This document shows, piece by piece, positions 8,218 through 15,327 of a DNA stretch of 15,327 bases (its first letter is position 1; the number at the start of each line of letters is the position of its first letter). Below the pieces are notes generated by a model, which saw nothing but the letters and a program-made list of their open reading frames with translations, did no database searches and had not been told where the DNA came from. The stretch comes from Pseudomonadota bacterium. Lineage in GTDB: Bacteria; Pseudomonadota; Alphaproteobacteria; Rhodospirillales; UBA2165. The position numbers and the translations under genes are program-made. The stretch spans positions 1-15,327 of the forward strand of contig JAQCKY010000006.1 in the NCBI GenBank assembly GCA_027592155.1, in the 5' to 3' direction.

Positions 8218-9260
8218 GGAAATACGAAGGCATGTCCGTCAATGACGGAGGCAAACATTGTCTGGCCGACCAAATCGGCGTGAAGCCCTGGAAGCCGGCA
8301 CCGTAGCTCGCTGCCATCGCTTTCCTCCCCGACGACACTGAACCGAACGAAAGTACTGCGGCCAAGGGGGCGGGCCGAGGTAACGGTGATGGCGCGACCC
8401 GCCGAACCATCGGGAGATATTTCGATACCGTCGGCGCGGATGATGATGCTGACGGGAAGGCCGTTTTCGAGCTCGGGCGTGGCGATGGATCCAAGCAGCG
8501 ATTCGACAGCCCCGTTTTCAACAGTTCCTGTCAGCTTGTTGATTTGGCCAAAAAAGGACGCGACAAATTCATCGGTCGGTTGGGTGTAGACATCACTGGG
8601 GCCCCCCGACTGCAAGATCGTGCCGCCCGGTCCCATCACCATCATCCGGTCCGCCATGAACATGGCCTCTTCCGGATTGTGGGTCACCATCAGCGTGGCC
8701 ACGCCCGTGTCTTTGAGAATGACCAGAATTTCTTCCCGTACCTGCCCGCGAAGGGTTTCATCCAATCCGGAAAACGGTTCATCCAGCAACAAGACGCCGG
8801 GTTCGGGCGCCAAGGCCCGGGCCAAGGCAACGCGCTGCTGCTGGCCACCCGATAGAAGATGCGGATAGCCCGCGCCGTAACCGACCAGATCGACCTGCTC
8901 CAGCACTTCCTTCACCCTCTTTTCCTTGGCTGACGGTGCCAAGCCGTCGAGCCCAAATTCGATGTTCTGTTGGATCGTAAGGTGGGGAAACAGAGCGTAG
9001 TCCTGAAACATGAAACCGACGCCGCGCTGCTCCGGCATCAGAAAACGTGTCCCGTCGGCGACGGTGACACCGCCTACCGAAACATGTCCGCTCTGAAGCC
9101 GTTCCAGGCCGGCGGCGATCCGCAACAGCGTTGTCTTACCGCAGCCCGATGGACCCAACAGGCACACAATTTCGCCCGCACCAACGCTGAGCGATACACC
9201 GCGCAGTACGGTGGTATCATCATATGCGTGTTGAACATCTTCGATTAGGAGGCCGGTCAT
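8199..9260 (-). CDS. fbpC: Ferric iron ABC importer, ATPase subunit (FbpC-like)
   Basis: A 353-residue ATPase that powers import through the adjacent permease. All nucleotide-binding motifs are intact: Walker A GPSGCGKT (36-43), Q-loop MFQDYALFPHL (Q86), signature LSGGQQQR (136-143), Walker B VLLLDE (156-161) and H194 in the switch. After about residue 235 a C-terminal TOBE-like regulatory region follows, as in FbpC, PotA and CysA relatives. Sequence alone leaves open polyamine or thiamine import, but the neighbouring ferric-type binding protein and fused double permease point to Fe(III). The start is 11 bp after the permease stop, with only a weak ribosome site, so it is probably made from the shared message. 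Confidence 0.9.
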   Translation of the reverse strand: MTGLLIEDVQHAYDDTTVLRGVSLSVGAGEIVCLLGPSGCGKTTLLRIAAGLERLQSGHVSVGGVTVADGTRFLMPEQRGVGFMFQDYALFPHLTIQQNIEFGLDGLAPSAKEKRVKEVLEQVDLVGYGAGYPHLLSGGQQQRVALARALAPEPGVLLLDEPFSGLDETLRGQVREEILVILKDTGVATLMVTHNPEEAMFMADRMMVMGPGGTILQSGGPSDVYTQPTDEFVASFFGQINKLTGTVENGAVESLLGSIATPELENGLPVSIIIRADGIEISPDGSAGRAITVTSARPLGRSTFVRFSVVGEESDGSELRCRLPGLHADLVGQTMFASVIDGHAFVFPKSGKA

Positions 9261-9271
9261 TTTCTATTCTG

Positions 9272-10948
9272 CTATTGGCGCCGCGTCGGTATGACGCGAC
9301 TTAACAAAATTACCGGCAATATTCCAACCGCAACGATTGCCAGGGCGCCCGGTGCGGCATCGGCAAATTGTTCGGCTTTTGCAAATTGCTGTACCTGGGT
9401 CGCCAATGTTTCGAAGTTGAAGGGACGCAAGATCAGCGTCATCGGCAATTCCTTCATCCCGTCCACGAAGACGAGGATGACGGCGATCAGAATGCTGCCC
9501 CGCATCATCGGTATGTGAATGCGGCGAAGGACGCTTAGCGGAGAGTGCCCGAGTGTGCGGGCAGCACCGTCGATGTTCGGGGTGATCCGCCCAAGACCGG
9601 TTTCTACAGCCCCCAGTGACAGCGCCAAAAATCGTGTCACGTAACCGAAGGTGACGGCAACAATCGTTCCGCTCAGGATCAAGCCGGTCGATATTCCTAG
9701 ATAAGAACGGGCGAAACCGTCCACCGAGTTATCGAGCCAGGCGAGCGGGGTAATCACACCGATCGCCAAGACCGCACCCGGGACGGCATAGCCCAAAGAA
9801 GAAAATCGCCCCGCCACGGCCAGCACTCTGTTTGGGTAAAGGCGCATGCCGTAGCCCAGAAACAAGGCAATGGCGACGGCGAATACCGCGGCAAGACCGG
9901 ATAGCGTCAGACTATTGGCTGCGGCGGAAAAGAAACCGTCAAGCGCGTCACTGCTTGCTTCGCCAAATGCCATATTGGTGAGGACAGCGGCGGGATAAAT
10001 GAACCCCAGGGCCAGAGGCAGGAAACAGGCCAGAAAAGCAAGATAACGATTGCTTCCCGAAAGCGGGCGTAACGGTCTGTGCCCCACGCGCGCGCCCGAT
10101 TGATGGAACCTTTGGCGGCGCCGGCCCCAGCGTTCGGCGACGATCAGCACGACGACGAACAGCAGCATCAGCGTGGCGATTTGGGCGGCACCGGCAATGC
10201 TGTTCATATTAAACCAGACGTCAAAGATGCCCGCCGTCATCGTACTCACCGCAAAAAAATCAACGGTCCCGAAATCGTTTAAGGTCTCCATCATCGCCAG
10301 GGTCAAACCGACAATGATCGCCGGGCGCGCCATCGGGACGGCGAGGGTGAGGAAATTCCGCCACGGTCCGCGGCCGAGACTTCTCCCGGCTTCCAGCAAG
10401 GTGACCGACTGTTCGAGAAACGCCGTTCGGGCGGTCAGATAAATATAGGGGTAGAGCACCAGCGACAGCATCGCGATGGCACCGCCGAGGGATCGAATTT
10501 CAGGGAACCAATAATCGCGCGGCGAACTCCAGCCGAACAGCTCCCGAAGCGCGCCTTGAACCGGTCCGGCAAATTCCAGGGTATCGGTATAGACGAAGGC
10601 GATGACATATCCGGGCATCGCAAGCGGCAACAGCAACGCCCATTCGAAGATCCGGCGTGCCGGAAAATCCCGGGTCGACACCAGCCACGCCGTTCCCACC
10701 CCAATGATGACCGTGCCGATCGCCACGCCGACCATCAGGCCAATTGTGGACATCACATATTCCGGCAGAACCGTGGAAAGGAGATGAGCCCAGATATCGT
10801 CACTCGACGACATCGCCAAAATGACAATCGTGGCGACCGGGATCGCCATGACGGCTGCTAGAGTAACAGTGCCAATTGTCCATCCGTGGGGCCGCCACAA
10901 CGCGCGGCGCGGTTTGACGACAGAAATGCTCGTGCTCACGTTTGACAT
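9272..10948 (-). CDS. fbpB: Ferric iron ABC importer, fused permease (FbpB/SfuB-like)
   Basis: A 558-residue inner-membrane permease made of two homologous halves, about 12 membrane segments in all. Each half carries the cytoplasmic EAA-type loop that docks on the ATPase: LLEAGRSLGRGPWRNFLTL around 184-202 and NIDGAARTLGHSPLSVLRRI around 458-477. The length matches the FbpB/SfuB/HitB family, in which the two permease copies are fused. It lies between the binding-protein gene (30-bp gap containing a stem-loop) and the ATPase gene (11-bp gap). The ribosome site is weak, with CTGGA about 6 nt before the ATG and partly inside the stem-loop. Confidence 0.93.
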   Translation of the reverse strand: MSNVSTSISVVKPRRALWRPHGWTIGTVTLAAVMAIPVATIVILAMSSSDDIWAHLLSTVLPEYVMSTIGLMVGVAIGTVIIGVGTAWLVSTRDFPARRIFEWALLLPLAMPGYVIAFVYTDTLEFAGPVQGALRELFGWSSPRDYWFPEIRSLGGAIAMLSLVLYPYIYLTARTAFLEQSVTLLEAGRSLGRGPWRNFLTLAVPMARPAIIVGLTLAMMETLNDFGTVDFFAVSTMTAGIFDVWFNMNSIAGAAQIATLMLLFVVVLIVAERWGRRRQRFHQSGARVGHRPLRPLSGSNRYLAFLACFLPLALGFIYPAAVLTNMAFGEASSDALDGFFSAAANSLTLSGLAAVFAVAIALFLGYGMRLYPNRVLAVAGRFSSLGYAVPGAVLAIGVITPLAWLDNSVDGFARSYLGISTGLILSGTIVAVTFGYVTRFLALSLGAVETGLGRITPNIDGAARTLGHSPLSVLRRIHIPMMRGSILIAVILVFVDGMKELPMTLILRPFNFETLATQVQQFAKAEQFADAAPGALAIVAVGILPVILLSRVIPTRRQ

Positions 10949-10952
10949 GGGT

Positions 10953-10977
10953 TCCAGGATCGAACGCCGATCCAGGA
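10953..10977 (-). other. Intercistronic stem-loop between binding-protein and permease genes
   Basis: An inverted repeat with arms 10953-10962 and 10968-10977 gives nine base pairs around one mismatch and a 5-nt loop. It begins just after the binding-protein stop codon and its downstream arm reaches to 4 nt before the permease ATG, covering the only Shine-Dalgarno-like bases. There is no U tract, so it is not a normal terminator. Such elements often protect the upstream message and lower translation of the permease, which suits the need for excess binding protein. Confidence 0.5.
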
Positions 10978-10978
10978 C

Positions 10979-12052
10979 CTACTTATTAAACTGCACCCGA
11001 TCCATAATGCGCGAGGCGAGCGGTCGAAACTTCGCCACCTTCGAAATTTCAAGCGTTGAGGGTTTGAACTTTCCCCAAGAGGCGACGAGATCATTTAGCG
11101 GCACTCCGGCTTTGACTGGATATTCAAAGTTTTGGTCCGCATACATCTGCTGGGCGAAATCTTCGCTCAAAAACTCAAGCAGTTTGACCGCGTTTGCCGG
11201 ATGTTTAGCGTGCTCGGTTACGGCTGCGCCACTGATATTGACATGGGTGCCATGTCCGTTGAGGTCGGGAAAGACGACACGGGTCGCCGCGGCCCATTTT
11301 TGTTGTTCAGGGCTTTTTTTATTCGTCGTCATGAGGGCCATGTAATAGGTGTTGGCAATCGCCACATCGCACACGCCCTCTGCAATTGCTTTTGCCTGAG
11401 CCCGATCGTTGCCTTGGGGCTTTCGCGCTAGATTCTCGCGTACCCCCGCCGCCCATTTCTGGGCTTCCGCCTCGCCCTTTTCGGCAATGACAGCGGCGAG
11501 CATGGAAATGTTATAAACGTGCTTTCCGGACCTGGTGCAAATGCGCCCCCGCCACTTCGGGTCGGTCAATTGTTCATATGAGGTAATTTCACCAGGCCTC
11601 ACCCGGTCTTTACTCACAAACAGCACCCGGGCCCGAACCGACAAGCCAAACCAAACGCCCTTTGGATCGCGGTAATGGGCGGGAATGTTCCGCTCTAAAA
11701 CTTCCGACTTCACCGGCCGAAGCATCTCGGCGTCCGCAATGGCGGACAGCCTTCCGATATCCGTCGTCAACACCATATCGGCAGGCGTGTTCCGCCCTTC
11801 CGCTTTGAGCCGTTCGAGCATGCCCTTTTCGGCGACGGTGACGTTGACCTTAATCCCGGTCCGTTTCGTGAATTCGTCGAGGAACGGTTTGATCAAGCCC
11901 GGTTGGCGGTAAGAATAAAGGTTAACCTCATTCTTTTCAGCCGCCGGGGCTACGGTCGGTAGGCTGGCCAATATTCCAGCGATCAGTGCGGTACCAACAA
12001 GTGATGCTGCACCGACCGTCAGGAACATTAATCTTGCACGTTGTTTCTTCAT
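10979..12052 (-). CDS. fbpA: Periplasmic ferric iron-binding protein (FbpA/FutA-like)
   Basis: A 357-residue periplasmic binding protein that captures Fe(III) for the adjacent importer. The N-terminus has a signal peptide: basic KKQRAR, a hydrophobic stretch to about residue 31, and likely cleavage near APAA-E at 36-39. NLYSYRQPGLIKPFLDEF (44-61) matches the FutA-type N-lobe. Likely iron-coordinating tyrosines are in YSYR (46, 48), SGKHVYNIS (Y180) and ANTYYMALM (Y236, Y237), the pattern used by FbpA and FutA proteins. The ATG at 12052 is chosen because it starts the signal peptide. The frame is open further upstream to 12172, but that would run through the Fur box and bury the signal peptide. 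No strong ribosome site is visible. A Fur box 24-38 nt upstream indicates iron repression. Confidence 0.93.
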   Translation of the reverse strand: MKKQRARLMFLTVGAASLVGTALIAGILASLPTVAPAAEKNEVNLYSYRQPGLIKPFLDEFTKRTGIKVNVTVAEKGMLERLKAEGRNTPADMVLTTDIGRLSAIADAEMLRPVKSEVLERNIPAHYRDPKGVWFGLSVRARVLFVSKDRVRPGEITSYEQLTDPKWRGRICTRSGKHVYNISMLAAVIAEKGEAEAQKWAAGVRENLARKPQGNDRAQAKAIAEGVCDVAIANTYYMALMTTNKKSPEQQKWAAATRVVFPDLNGHGTHVNISGAAVTEHAKHPANAVKLLEFLSEDFAQQMYADQNFEYPVKAGVPLNDLVASWGKFKPSTLEISKVAKFRPLASRIMDRVQFNK

Positions 12053-12075
12053 GTCAAAAAACCAGAATTTTTTAT

Positions 12076-12090
12076 TGAGAATGATTATCA
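12076..12090 (-). promoter_or_regulatory. Fur box of the iron importer operon
   Basis: Positions 12076-12090 match the 7-1-7 Fur consensus TGATAATNATTATCA at 13 of 14 informative bases, differing only by G for T at the fourth position. It lies 24-38 nt before the binding-protein ATG, where bound Fe-Fur would block the promoter or early transcription. The location and the function of the operon agree, so this is a strong call. Confidence 0.8.
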
Positions 12091-12123
12091 ATTGCGAAGT
12101 CATTATCACCATTGAATTGCAAC

Positions 12124-12138
12124 TGCAAATCAATATCA
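12124..12138 (-). promoter_or_regulatory. Second, weaker Fur-like site
   Basis: Positions 12124-12138 match the same 7-1-7 Fur pattern at 11 of 14 informative bases. A half-site ending ATTATCA (12102-12108) lies between this and the main box. Several Fur dimers might cover the region from 12076 to 12138. Alone the site would be unconvincing in AT-rich sequence. Confidence 0.35.
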
Positions 12139-12183
12139 ACGAATAATGTGGCGCAAATTTATCCAGGACCAACGTCTTGGACC

Positions 12184-12197
12184 TTGATTTAAGTCAA
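12184..12197 (+). promoter_or_regulatory. FNR/FixK-like inverted repeat
   Basis: TTGATTTAAGTCAA fits the FNR/FixK operator TTGAT-N4-ATCAA at 9 of 10 specified bases and is symmetric in its outer TTGA/TCAA. Its centre is about 58 nt before the TTG start of the divergent small gene. If it activates from -41.5, transcription would begin near 12232, leaving a short leader. The reverse orientation would place it about 135 nt before the iron binding-protein gene. No protein evidence supports it. Confidence 0.45.
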
Positions 12198-12248
12198 TAA
12201 TCAAAAAATATCGTCACCTGGGTAGAGCCCTTTCATCCCGCGTCGCCT

Positions 12249-12656
12249 TTGACAGAAAACGCCCCACCGGAGCTTCCCGGTTTTGCCCCCGCTTACGAAC
12301 AATTTAAATCCAATCAAGAGCTCATCTATCGAAATCAACTTTTTGCTTTGGATTTCTTAGGCCGGGCGGTCAATGGCTCTGAGTCCATCCGCCGGCTTCC
12401 CGTCCGCGCCGAAGGGGCTTACCGCGGTGTGAACATCCTCACCGTCGATGACCGATGGACGGTTACCGCCAACAGCCTTCTGATCGATTTCCTGGAGATT
12501 GACGGGCGACTACATGCCCTGGCGCCAGGTACCGGCCTGATCGCGCTTTCCGCCGAAGAATTATACCAGTCGCCATCCCAACGTCTCTGTCTCGCCAATT
12601 CAATCGAGCACGCGAAACAGGTGATCGATCTGATCGAACTCAAAACCGGTCGTTGA
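12249..12656 (+). CDS. Uncharacterised small soluble protein, TTG start
   Basis: A 135-residue protein I do not recognise. It has no signal peptide, membrane segment or cysteine pair. The first third is polar and helical-looking (YEQFKSNQELIYRNQLFALDF, about 16-36 in part), followed by alternating short hydrophobic stretches such as YRGVNILTVDDRWTVTANSL that suggest a small alpha/beta fold, and a C-terminal helix. No ATG occurs in the frame, and an in-frame stop lies upstream at 12198-12200. The TTG at 12249 is therefore the only sensible start, giving a full-length product. The ribosome site is poor. It is divergent from the iron importer, and an FNR-like site precedes it. The reading frame looks real from its length and position, but function is unknown. 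Confidence 0.6.
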   Translation: MTENAPPELPGFAPAYEQFKSNQELIYRNQLFALDFLGRAVNGSESIRRLPVRAEGAYRGVNILTVDDRWTVTANSLLIDFLEIDGRLHALAPGTGLIALSAEELYQSPSQRLCLANSIEHAKQVIDLIELKTGR

Positions 12657-12726
12657 AACCTTCAGCACAATATTTTCACGGCCGAGGCGTCGTCCAAAAC
12701 TATTGACCTCGGGGGCTTCCCCAGCA

Positions 12727-13720
12727 TCATCCATTGATGAGTTCGTCCGGCTCAAACACGACGATCTTGCTGCCGCCGTCGTCAAAGCTGAAGGAGACGT
12801 GGATCAGATCCTTTAATGCCTCGCGAACAGCCGGGCGGTCTTCCTTTTTGACGACAAATAACATGAAGCCGCCGCCGCCGGCACCGAGCAGCTTTCCGCC
12901 CAGCGCGCCCTGCTTCATATATCTCATCGACGGCATCGGTGGTGACGCCCTCCGCCAAGCCTCGTTTCAGCATCCAGGATTCGTGCATCAGCTTGCCGAT
13001 CTCTTCGACAACACCGGTCTTGTTTTGGAAGATGCTCGTCGCCTCATCGGCCAGGGCGCTCAGCGTGCGAAGCTCCAGCTTCTTGTTGTCGAAATTATCG
13101 ATCTGCTTTTGCGCGATCTCAGGCGCGTTTCGCGAAAAACCGGTGAAGAAAAGCATCAGCGAACTTTGCCATTCCTGGCGTTCGTCGGGATTCAAAATCA
13201 CCGCGGAAACCTCGTGACCACCGTCCTGGTGAAAATCGATCCGGTTAAATCCGCCGTAAGCCGCCCAGGTTTGATCCTGGCTTCCGACCGCTTCCATCAT
13301 GACGTTCTGTTCGATCCTAATGGCTTCCGTGGCGAGTTCCCGTTTCGATGTCATCCGCCCGGACAGTGCATTCAAGGCATTCAGCAACCCGACTGAAAAG
13401 GATGAGCTGGAGCCGAGGCCCGACCGAGCGGGCAGGTCTGCGTTATATGATATTTCCAGCCCCTTGGTGATTTTCTTGTCGGAAAGAATAGCCCGCACCG
13501 CCGGATGCTGGATATCGTCAACGCTGTCGACCAACTCTATGTGGGACCAGATGATGCGATGCTTGTGCTCAAAAAACGGCGGCAGAACCCGAACACTCAA
13601 ATAGCAATATTTGTCGATCGTCGTTCCAACGACGGCGCCGCCATGTTCTTTGTACCAAGTCGGATAATCGGTACCGCCACCGAAGAAGGATATGCGGAAG
13701 GGCGTCTTGGAAATAATCAT
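12727..13720 (-). pseudogene. hddA: Heptose 7-phosphate kinase (HddA-like GHMP kinase), frameshifted
   Basis: GHMP-family kinase resembling D-glycero-alpha-D-manno-heptose 7-phosphate kinase, which makes heptose 1,7-bisphosphate for GDP-heptose synthesis. The N-terminus MIISKTPFRISFFGGGTDYP is the HddA signature, and the ATP loop LPARSGLGSSSS follows near residues 96-107. The normal frame holds to EIYEA (about residue 270). The conserved end GALGGKLLGAGGGGFMLF continues in another frame and stops at 12727. Reading on in the first frame gives an arginine-rich nonsense tail ending at 12782, without the third GHMP motif. Joining the frames with the missing residues gives about 334 residues, normal for the family. 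The ATG at 13720 has a good AGGGAG ribosome site. Either the gene is broken or the sequence has an error. As written, an active enzyme is unlikely. Confidence 0.85.
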
Positions 13721-13730
13721 CTAGGTCTCC

Positions 13731-14462
13731 CTACGCCTCACCCAACGCGCCCAAAACAGAGGGCGCGCGTTCTAAATCTTCCGGCGTTCCAATATCCAAG
13801 AACCGGAATTTTCCCGAATAGGTATGAAGCAATCCCGGTTCCATTTTCTCGAACACATCTTTTTCCACCGAGCCGCTGCCGAGGGCCGAAATCCTCGCTA
13901 AAACCGGCGCACCCAAAAGATAGATACCGGCATTGATAGTCCCGGCACCGGCGCGCTGGGGATCTTTTTCCAAAAACCGAGTTAGAAAGCCTTGCTTGTC
14001 CCATTCCACGGTACCGTATCGGCTGGTATCTGCCACCTCTGTGCAAAGCAACGAGCCTTCGGCTCCGCTACGCCGATGGGAGTCGACAAATGTACAAAGG
14101 TCAGCATCGACAAAACTATCGCCGTTCATAACCAGGATGGGATCGCTGCGAAGTCGGCTAACCACATTCGCAATTCCCCCTGCGGTGCCAAGCGGGGAGG
14201 TTTCGACCACCGGCTCGATCGCCATTCCGGAAACAGGATGGGCGTCGAGATATTCGATCACCCGATCCGCAAGATGACCGAGGGATAAAATAATGCGGTT
14301 CGCCCCAAATCGCCTAAGCCAGCCCAAAAGGAATTCCAGATAAGGCGTGTCCCCGACCGGTGCCAACAGCTTGGGCCTGTCGGAAAGGACCGACGCCAAC
14401 CGGGTTCCCAACCCGCCGGCCAGCACCACCACGTCGATATCTTTGAGGCAGTCATTGCTCAT
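13731..14462 (-). CDS. hddC: Sugar-1-phosphate nucleotidyltransferase (HddC-like)
   Basis: A 243-residue nucleotidyltransferase, probably adding GMP to D-glycero-alpha-D-manno-heptose 1-phosphate. The nucleotide loop is VVLAGGLGTRL (12-22) with K31 downstream. ETSPLGTAGGIANV (87-100) and the metal-binding aspartate in VMNGDSF (D115) are typical, and D223 in FLDIGTPED is the second metal ligand. It lacks the C-terminal left-handed helix of longer acetyltransferase-fused enzymes, as HddC does. It lies 9 bp after the SDR gene, with a TGAGG ribosome site, and 10 bp before the kinase gene. The kinase neighbour favours heptose. A glucose or mannose 1-phosphate donor remains possible. Confidence 0.85.
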   Translation of the reverse strand: MSNDCLKDIDVVVLAGGLGTRLASVLSDRPKLLAPVGDTPYLEFLLGWLRRFGANRIILSLGHLADRVIEYLDAHPVSGMAIEPVVETSPLGTAGGIANVVSRLRSDPILVMNGDSFVDADLCTFVDSHRRSGAEGSLLCTEVADTSRYGTVEWDKQGFLTRFLEKDPQRAGAGTINAGIYLLGAPVLARISALGSGSVEKDVFEKMEPGLLHTYSGKFRFLDIGTPEDLERAPSVLGALGEA

Positions 14463-14471
14463 CGAGCGGCC

Positions 14472-15327
14472 TCAAACATTTCCATGCACGGAGTTACGGA
14501 TCATCCGGTATCCCTTGAGCAATTCCCGGATACCGTCATCCAGACTAAAGGCCGGCATGAAGCCGGTCGCCTCGATCTTGTCATTGGAGACGATATAGTC
14601 GCGCTTGTCCGGGTCCTCTCCGATCGGTGCTTCCAGAAATACAAAATGGGGCAAATGCTCCTTAATTTTTTCGCAGAGCTCCCACTTTGAGATGTTCGCA
14701 TCGGACAAGCCGACATTATAAGCCCCGCCGCGCATGGTCTCGAAGTTATCGATGACGTGCAAAAAGGCACGCGCCACGTCTCGTATGTGGATGTAATTGC
14801 GTTTGAAATGACTCTCGAAGAGAACAACCGCCCGATCGTTGAGGGCGCGATAAACGAAGTCATTCACCAATAGATCGAGACGCATGCGGGGCGCCATGCC
14901 GAACACCGTGGCAAGACGCAGGCTCGCGCCATTAGTATGGGCCAACACAAGTTCCTCGGCCTCGACCTTGGTTCGGCCATACAAGGATACCGGCCGCATC
15001 GGGGTTTCTTCCGTGCAGAACTTCCCCTCTTCCCCAATGCCATATCCTGAATTGCTGACGGGCATGAGGATCCGCTGATCGGCACTTACGAGGGAGAGCA
15101 GTGTCTCGATGGCGTCCCGGTTGGTGCTGACCGCCGCCACCGTATCGCTGTCGCAGATCGGTGCGCCGACCAGGGCGGCCAGCGGAATGATCAAATCGGC
15201 CTCCGCCACCAATGGCTTGAGGGAGTCCTCGGCGCGGGCGTCGCCATTGACGATGTCGAAGGCATGCAGGTGGCAGACATGGGCCAGGCTGTTTTGGCGG
15301 AACAAAAAACTGTCCAACACCGTGACC
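14472..15327 (-). CDS. Extended SDR nucleotide-sugar epimerase/dehydratase (5' end outside window)
   Basis: The last 284 residues of an NAD(P)-dependent extended short-chain dehydrogenase of the WcaG type. The frame enters the window as VTVLDSFLF, which normally follows the first Rossmann unit, so the GXXGXXG loop and true start lie beyond 15327. A TTG at 15320 is not a credible start. IIPLAALVGAP fits the strand before the active site, and SNSGYG with SLYGRTKVEAEEL supplies the catalytic serine region and YXXXK pair. The C-terminal half, with NYIHIRDVARAF and GGAYNVG, is typical of sugar-nucleotide substrates. It is followed by HddC- and HddA-like genes, so a GDP-heptose or its derivative is a possible substrate. 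Confidence 0.88.
   Translation of the reverse strand, partial: VTVLDSFLFRQNSLAHVCHLHAFDIVNGDARAEDSLKPLVAEADLIIPLAALVGAPICDSDTVAAVSTNRDAIETLLSLVSADQRILMPVSNSGYGIGEEGKFCTEETPMRPVSLYGRTKVEAEELVLAHTNGASLRLATVFGMAPRMRLDLLVNDFVYRALNDRAVVLFESHFKRNYIHIRDVARAFLHVIDNFETMRGGAYNVGLSDANISKWELCEKIKEHLPHFVFLEAPIGEDPDKRDYIVSNDKIEATGFMPAFSLDDGIRELLKGYRMIRNSVHGNV

Noticed and set aside
12053..12172. N-terminal extension of the iron-binding protein by 40 residues
   Set aside because: It would translate through the Fur box and place the signal peptide internally.
12682..12712. CCGAGG/CCTCGG inverted repeat between the convergent orphan and kinase genes
   Set aside because: Only six pairs with a 19-nt loop and no T run; also a 4-bp GGGG/CCCC stem nearby. 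Neither is a convincing terminator.
12782..12912. Arginine-rich tail of the kinase's first reading frame as a real protein end
   Set aside because: The other frame encodes the conserved GHMP glycine-rich motif over the same bases, so the tail is an out-of-frame reading.

Overview
The window carries 12 protein-coding genes, two of them cut by the window edges and one frameshifted, with no rRNA, tRNA, insertion sequence or CRISPR array that I can see. Gene families, fairly GC-rich coding sequence with AT-rich promoter gaps, and the classical Fur-box sequence suggest an alphaproteobacterium, perhaps of the Rhodospirillales type. That placement is inference from style, not from a marker gene. Ten of the 12 genes lie on the minus strand.

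Region 1 (1-7334, minus strand) is a compact glycan locus read from right to left. A MurG-like glycosyltransferase (GT) of the COG4671 type starts it. Two GT-B family 4 glycosyltransferases, a histidine phosphatase and a second COG4671-type glycosyltransferase follow. The five genes are separated by 5 bp or overlap by 4, 4 and 1 bp, so they look like one translationally coupled operon. After a 124-bp gap with a possible weak terminator comes a fused ABC exporter (5' part only in the window). Its nucleotide-binding domain has a long insertion after the Q-loop. A GT-A-like glycosyltransferase (7456-8202) is divergently transcribed from the head of the operon. Together these look like a system that assembles and perhaps exports a glycan or glycoconjugate; the product cannot be read from sequence.

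Region 2 (8199-12052, minus strand) is a complete ferric-iron ABC importer in the order binding protein, permease, ATPase. A near-perfect Fur box lies just upstream of the binding-protein gene, and a stem-loop sits between the binding-protein and permease genes. The ATPase gene converges on the GT-A-like gene, and their stop codons overlap inside a palindrome.

Region 3 (12053-12656) holds the iron promoter region and a divergent small orphan gene that starts with TTG. A 14-bp FNR/FixK-like inverted repeat lies about 50 bp before that start, so this 196-bp gap may combine iron and oxygen control.

Region 4 (12727-15327, minus strand) is a nucleotide-sugar operon: an extended SDR epimerase/dehydratase (5' end outside the window), an HddC-like sugar-phosphate nucleotidyltransferase and an HddA-like GHMP heptose kinase. 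The kinase gene is frameshifted near its 3' end. The defect is explained neatly by an 11-bp deletion between short direct repeats. The set points to GDP-D-glycero-D-manno-heptose synthesis, possibly feeding a surface glycan.
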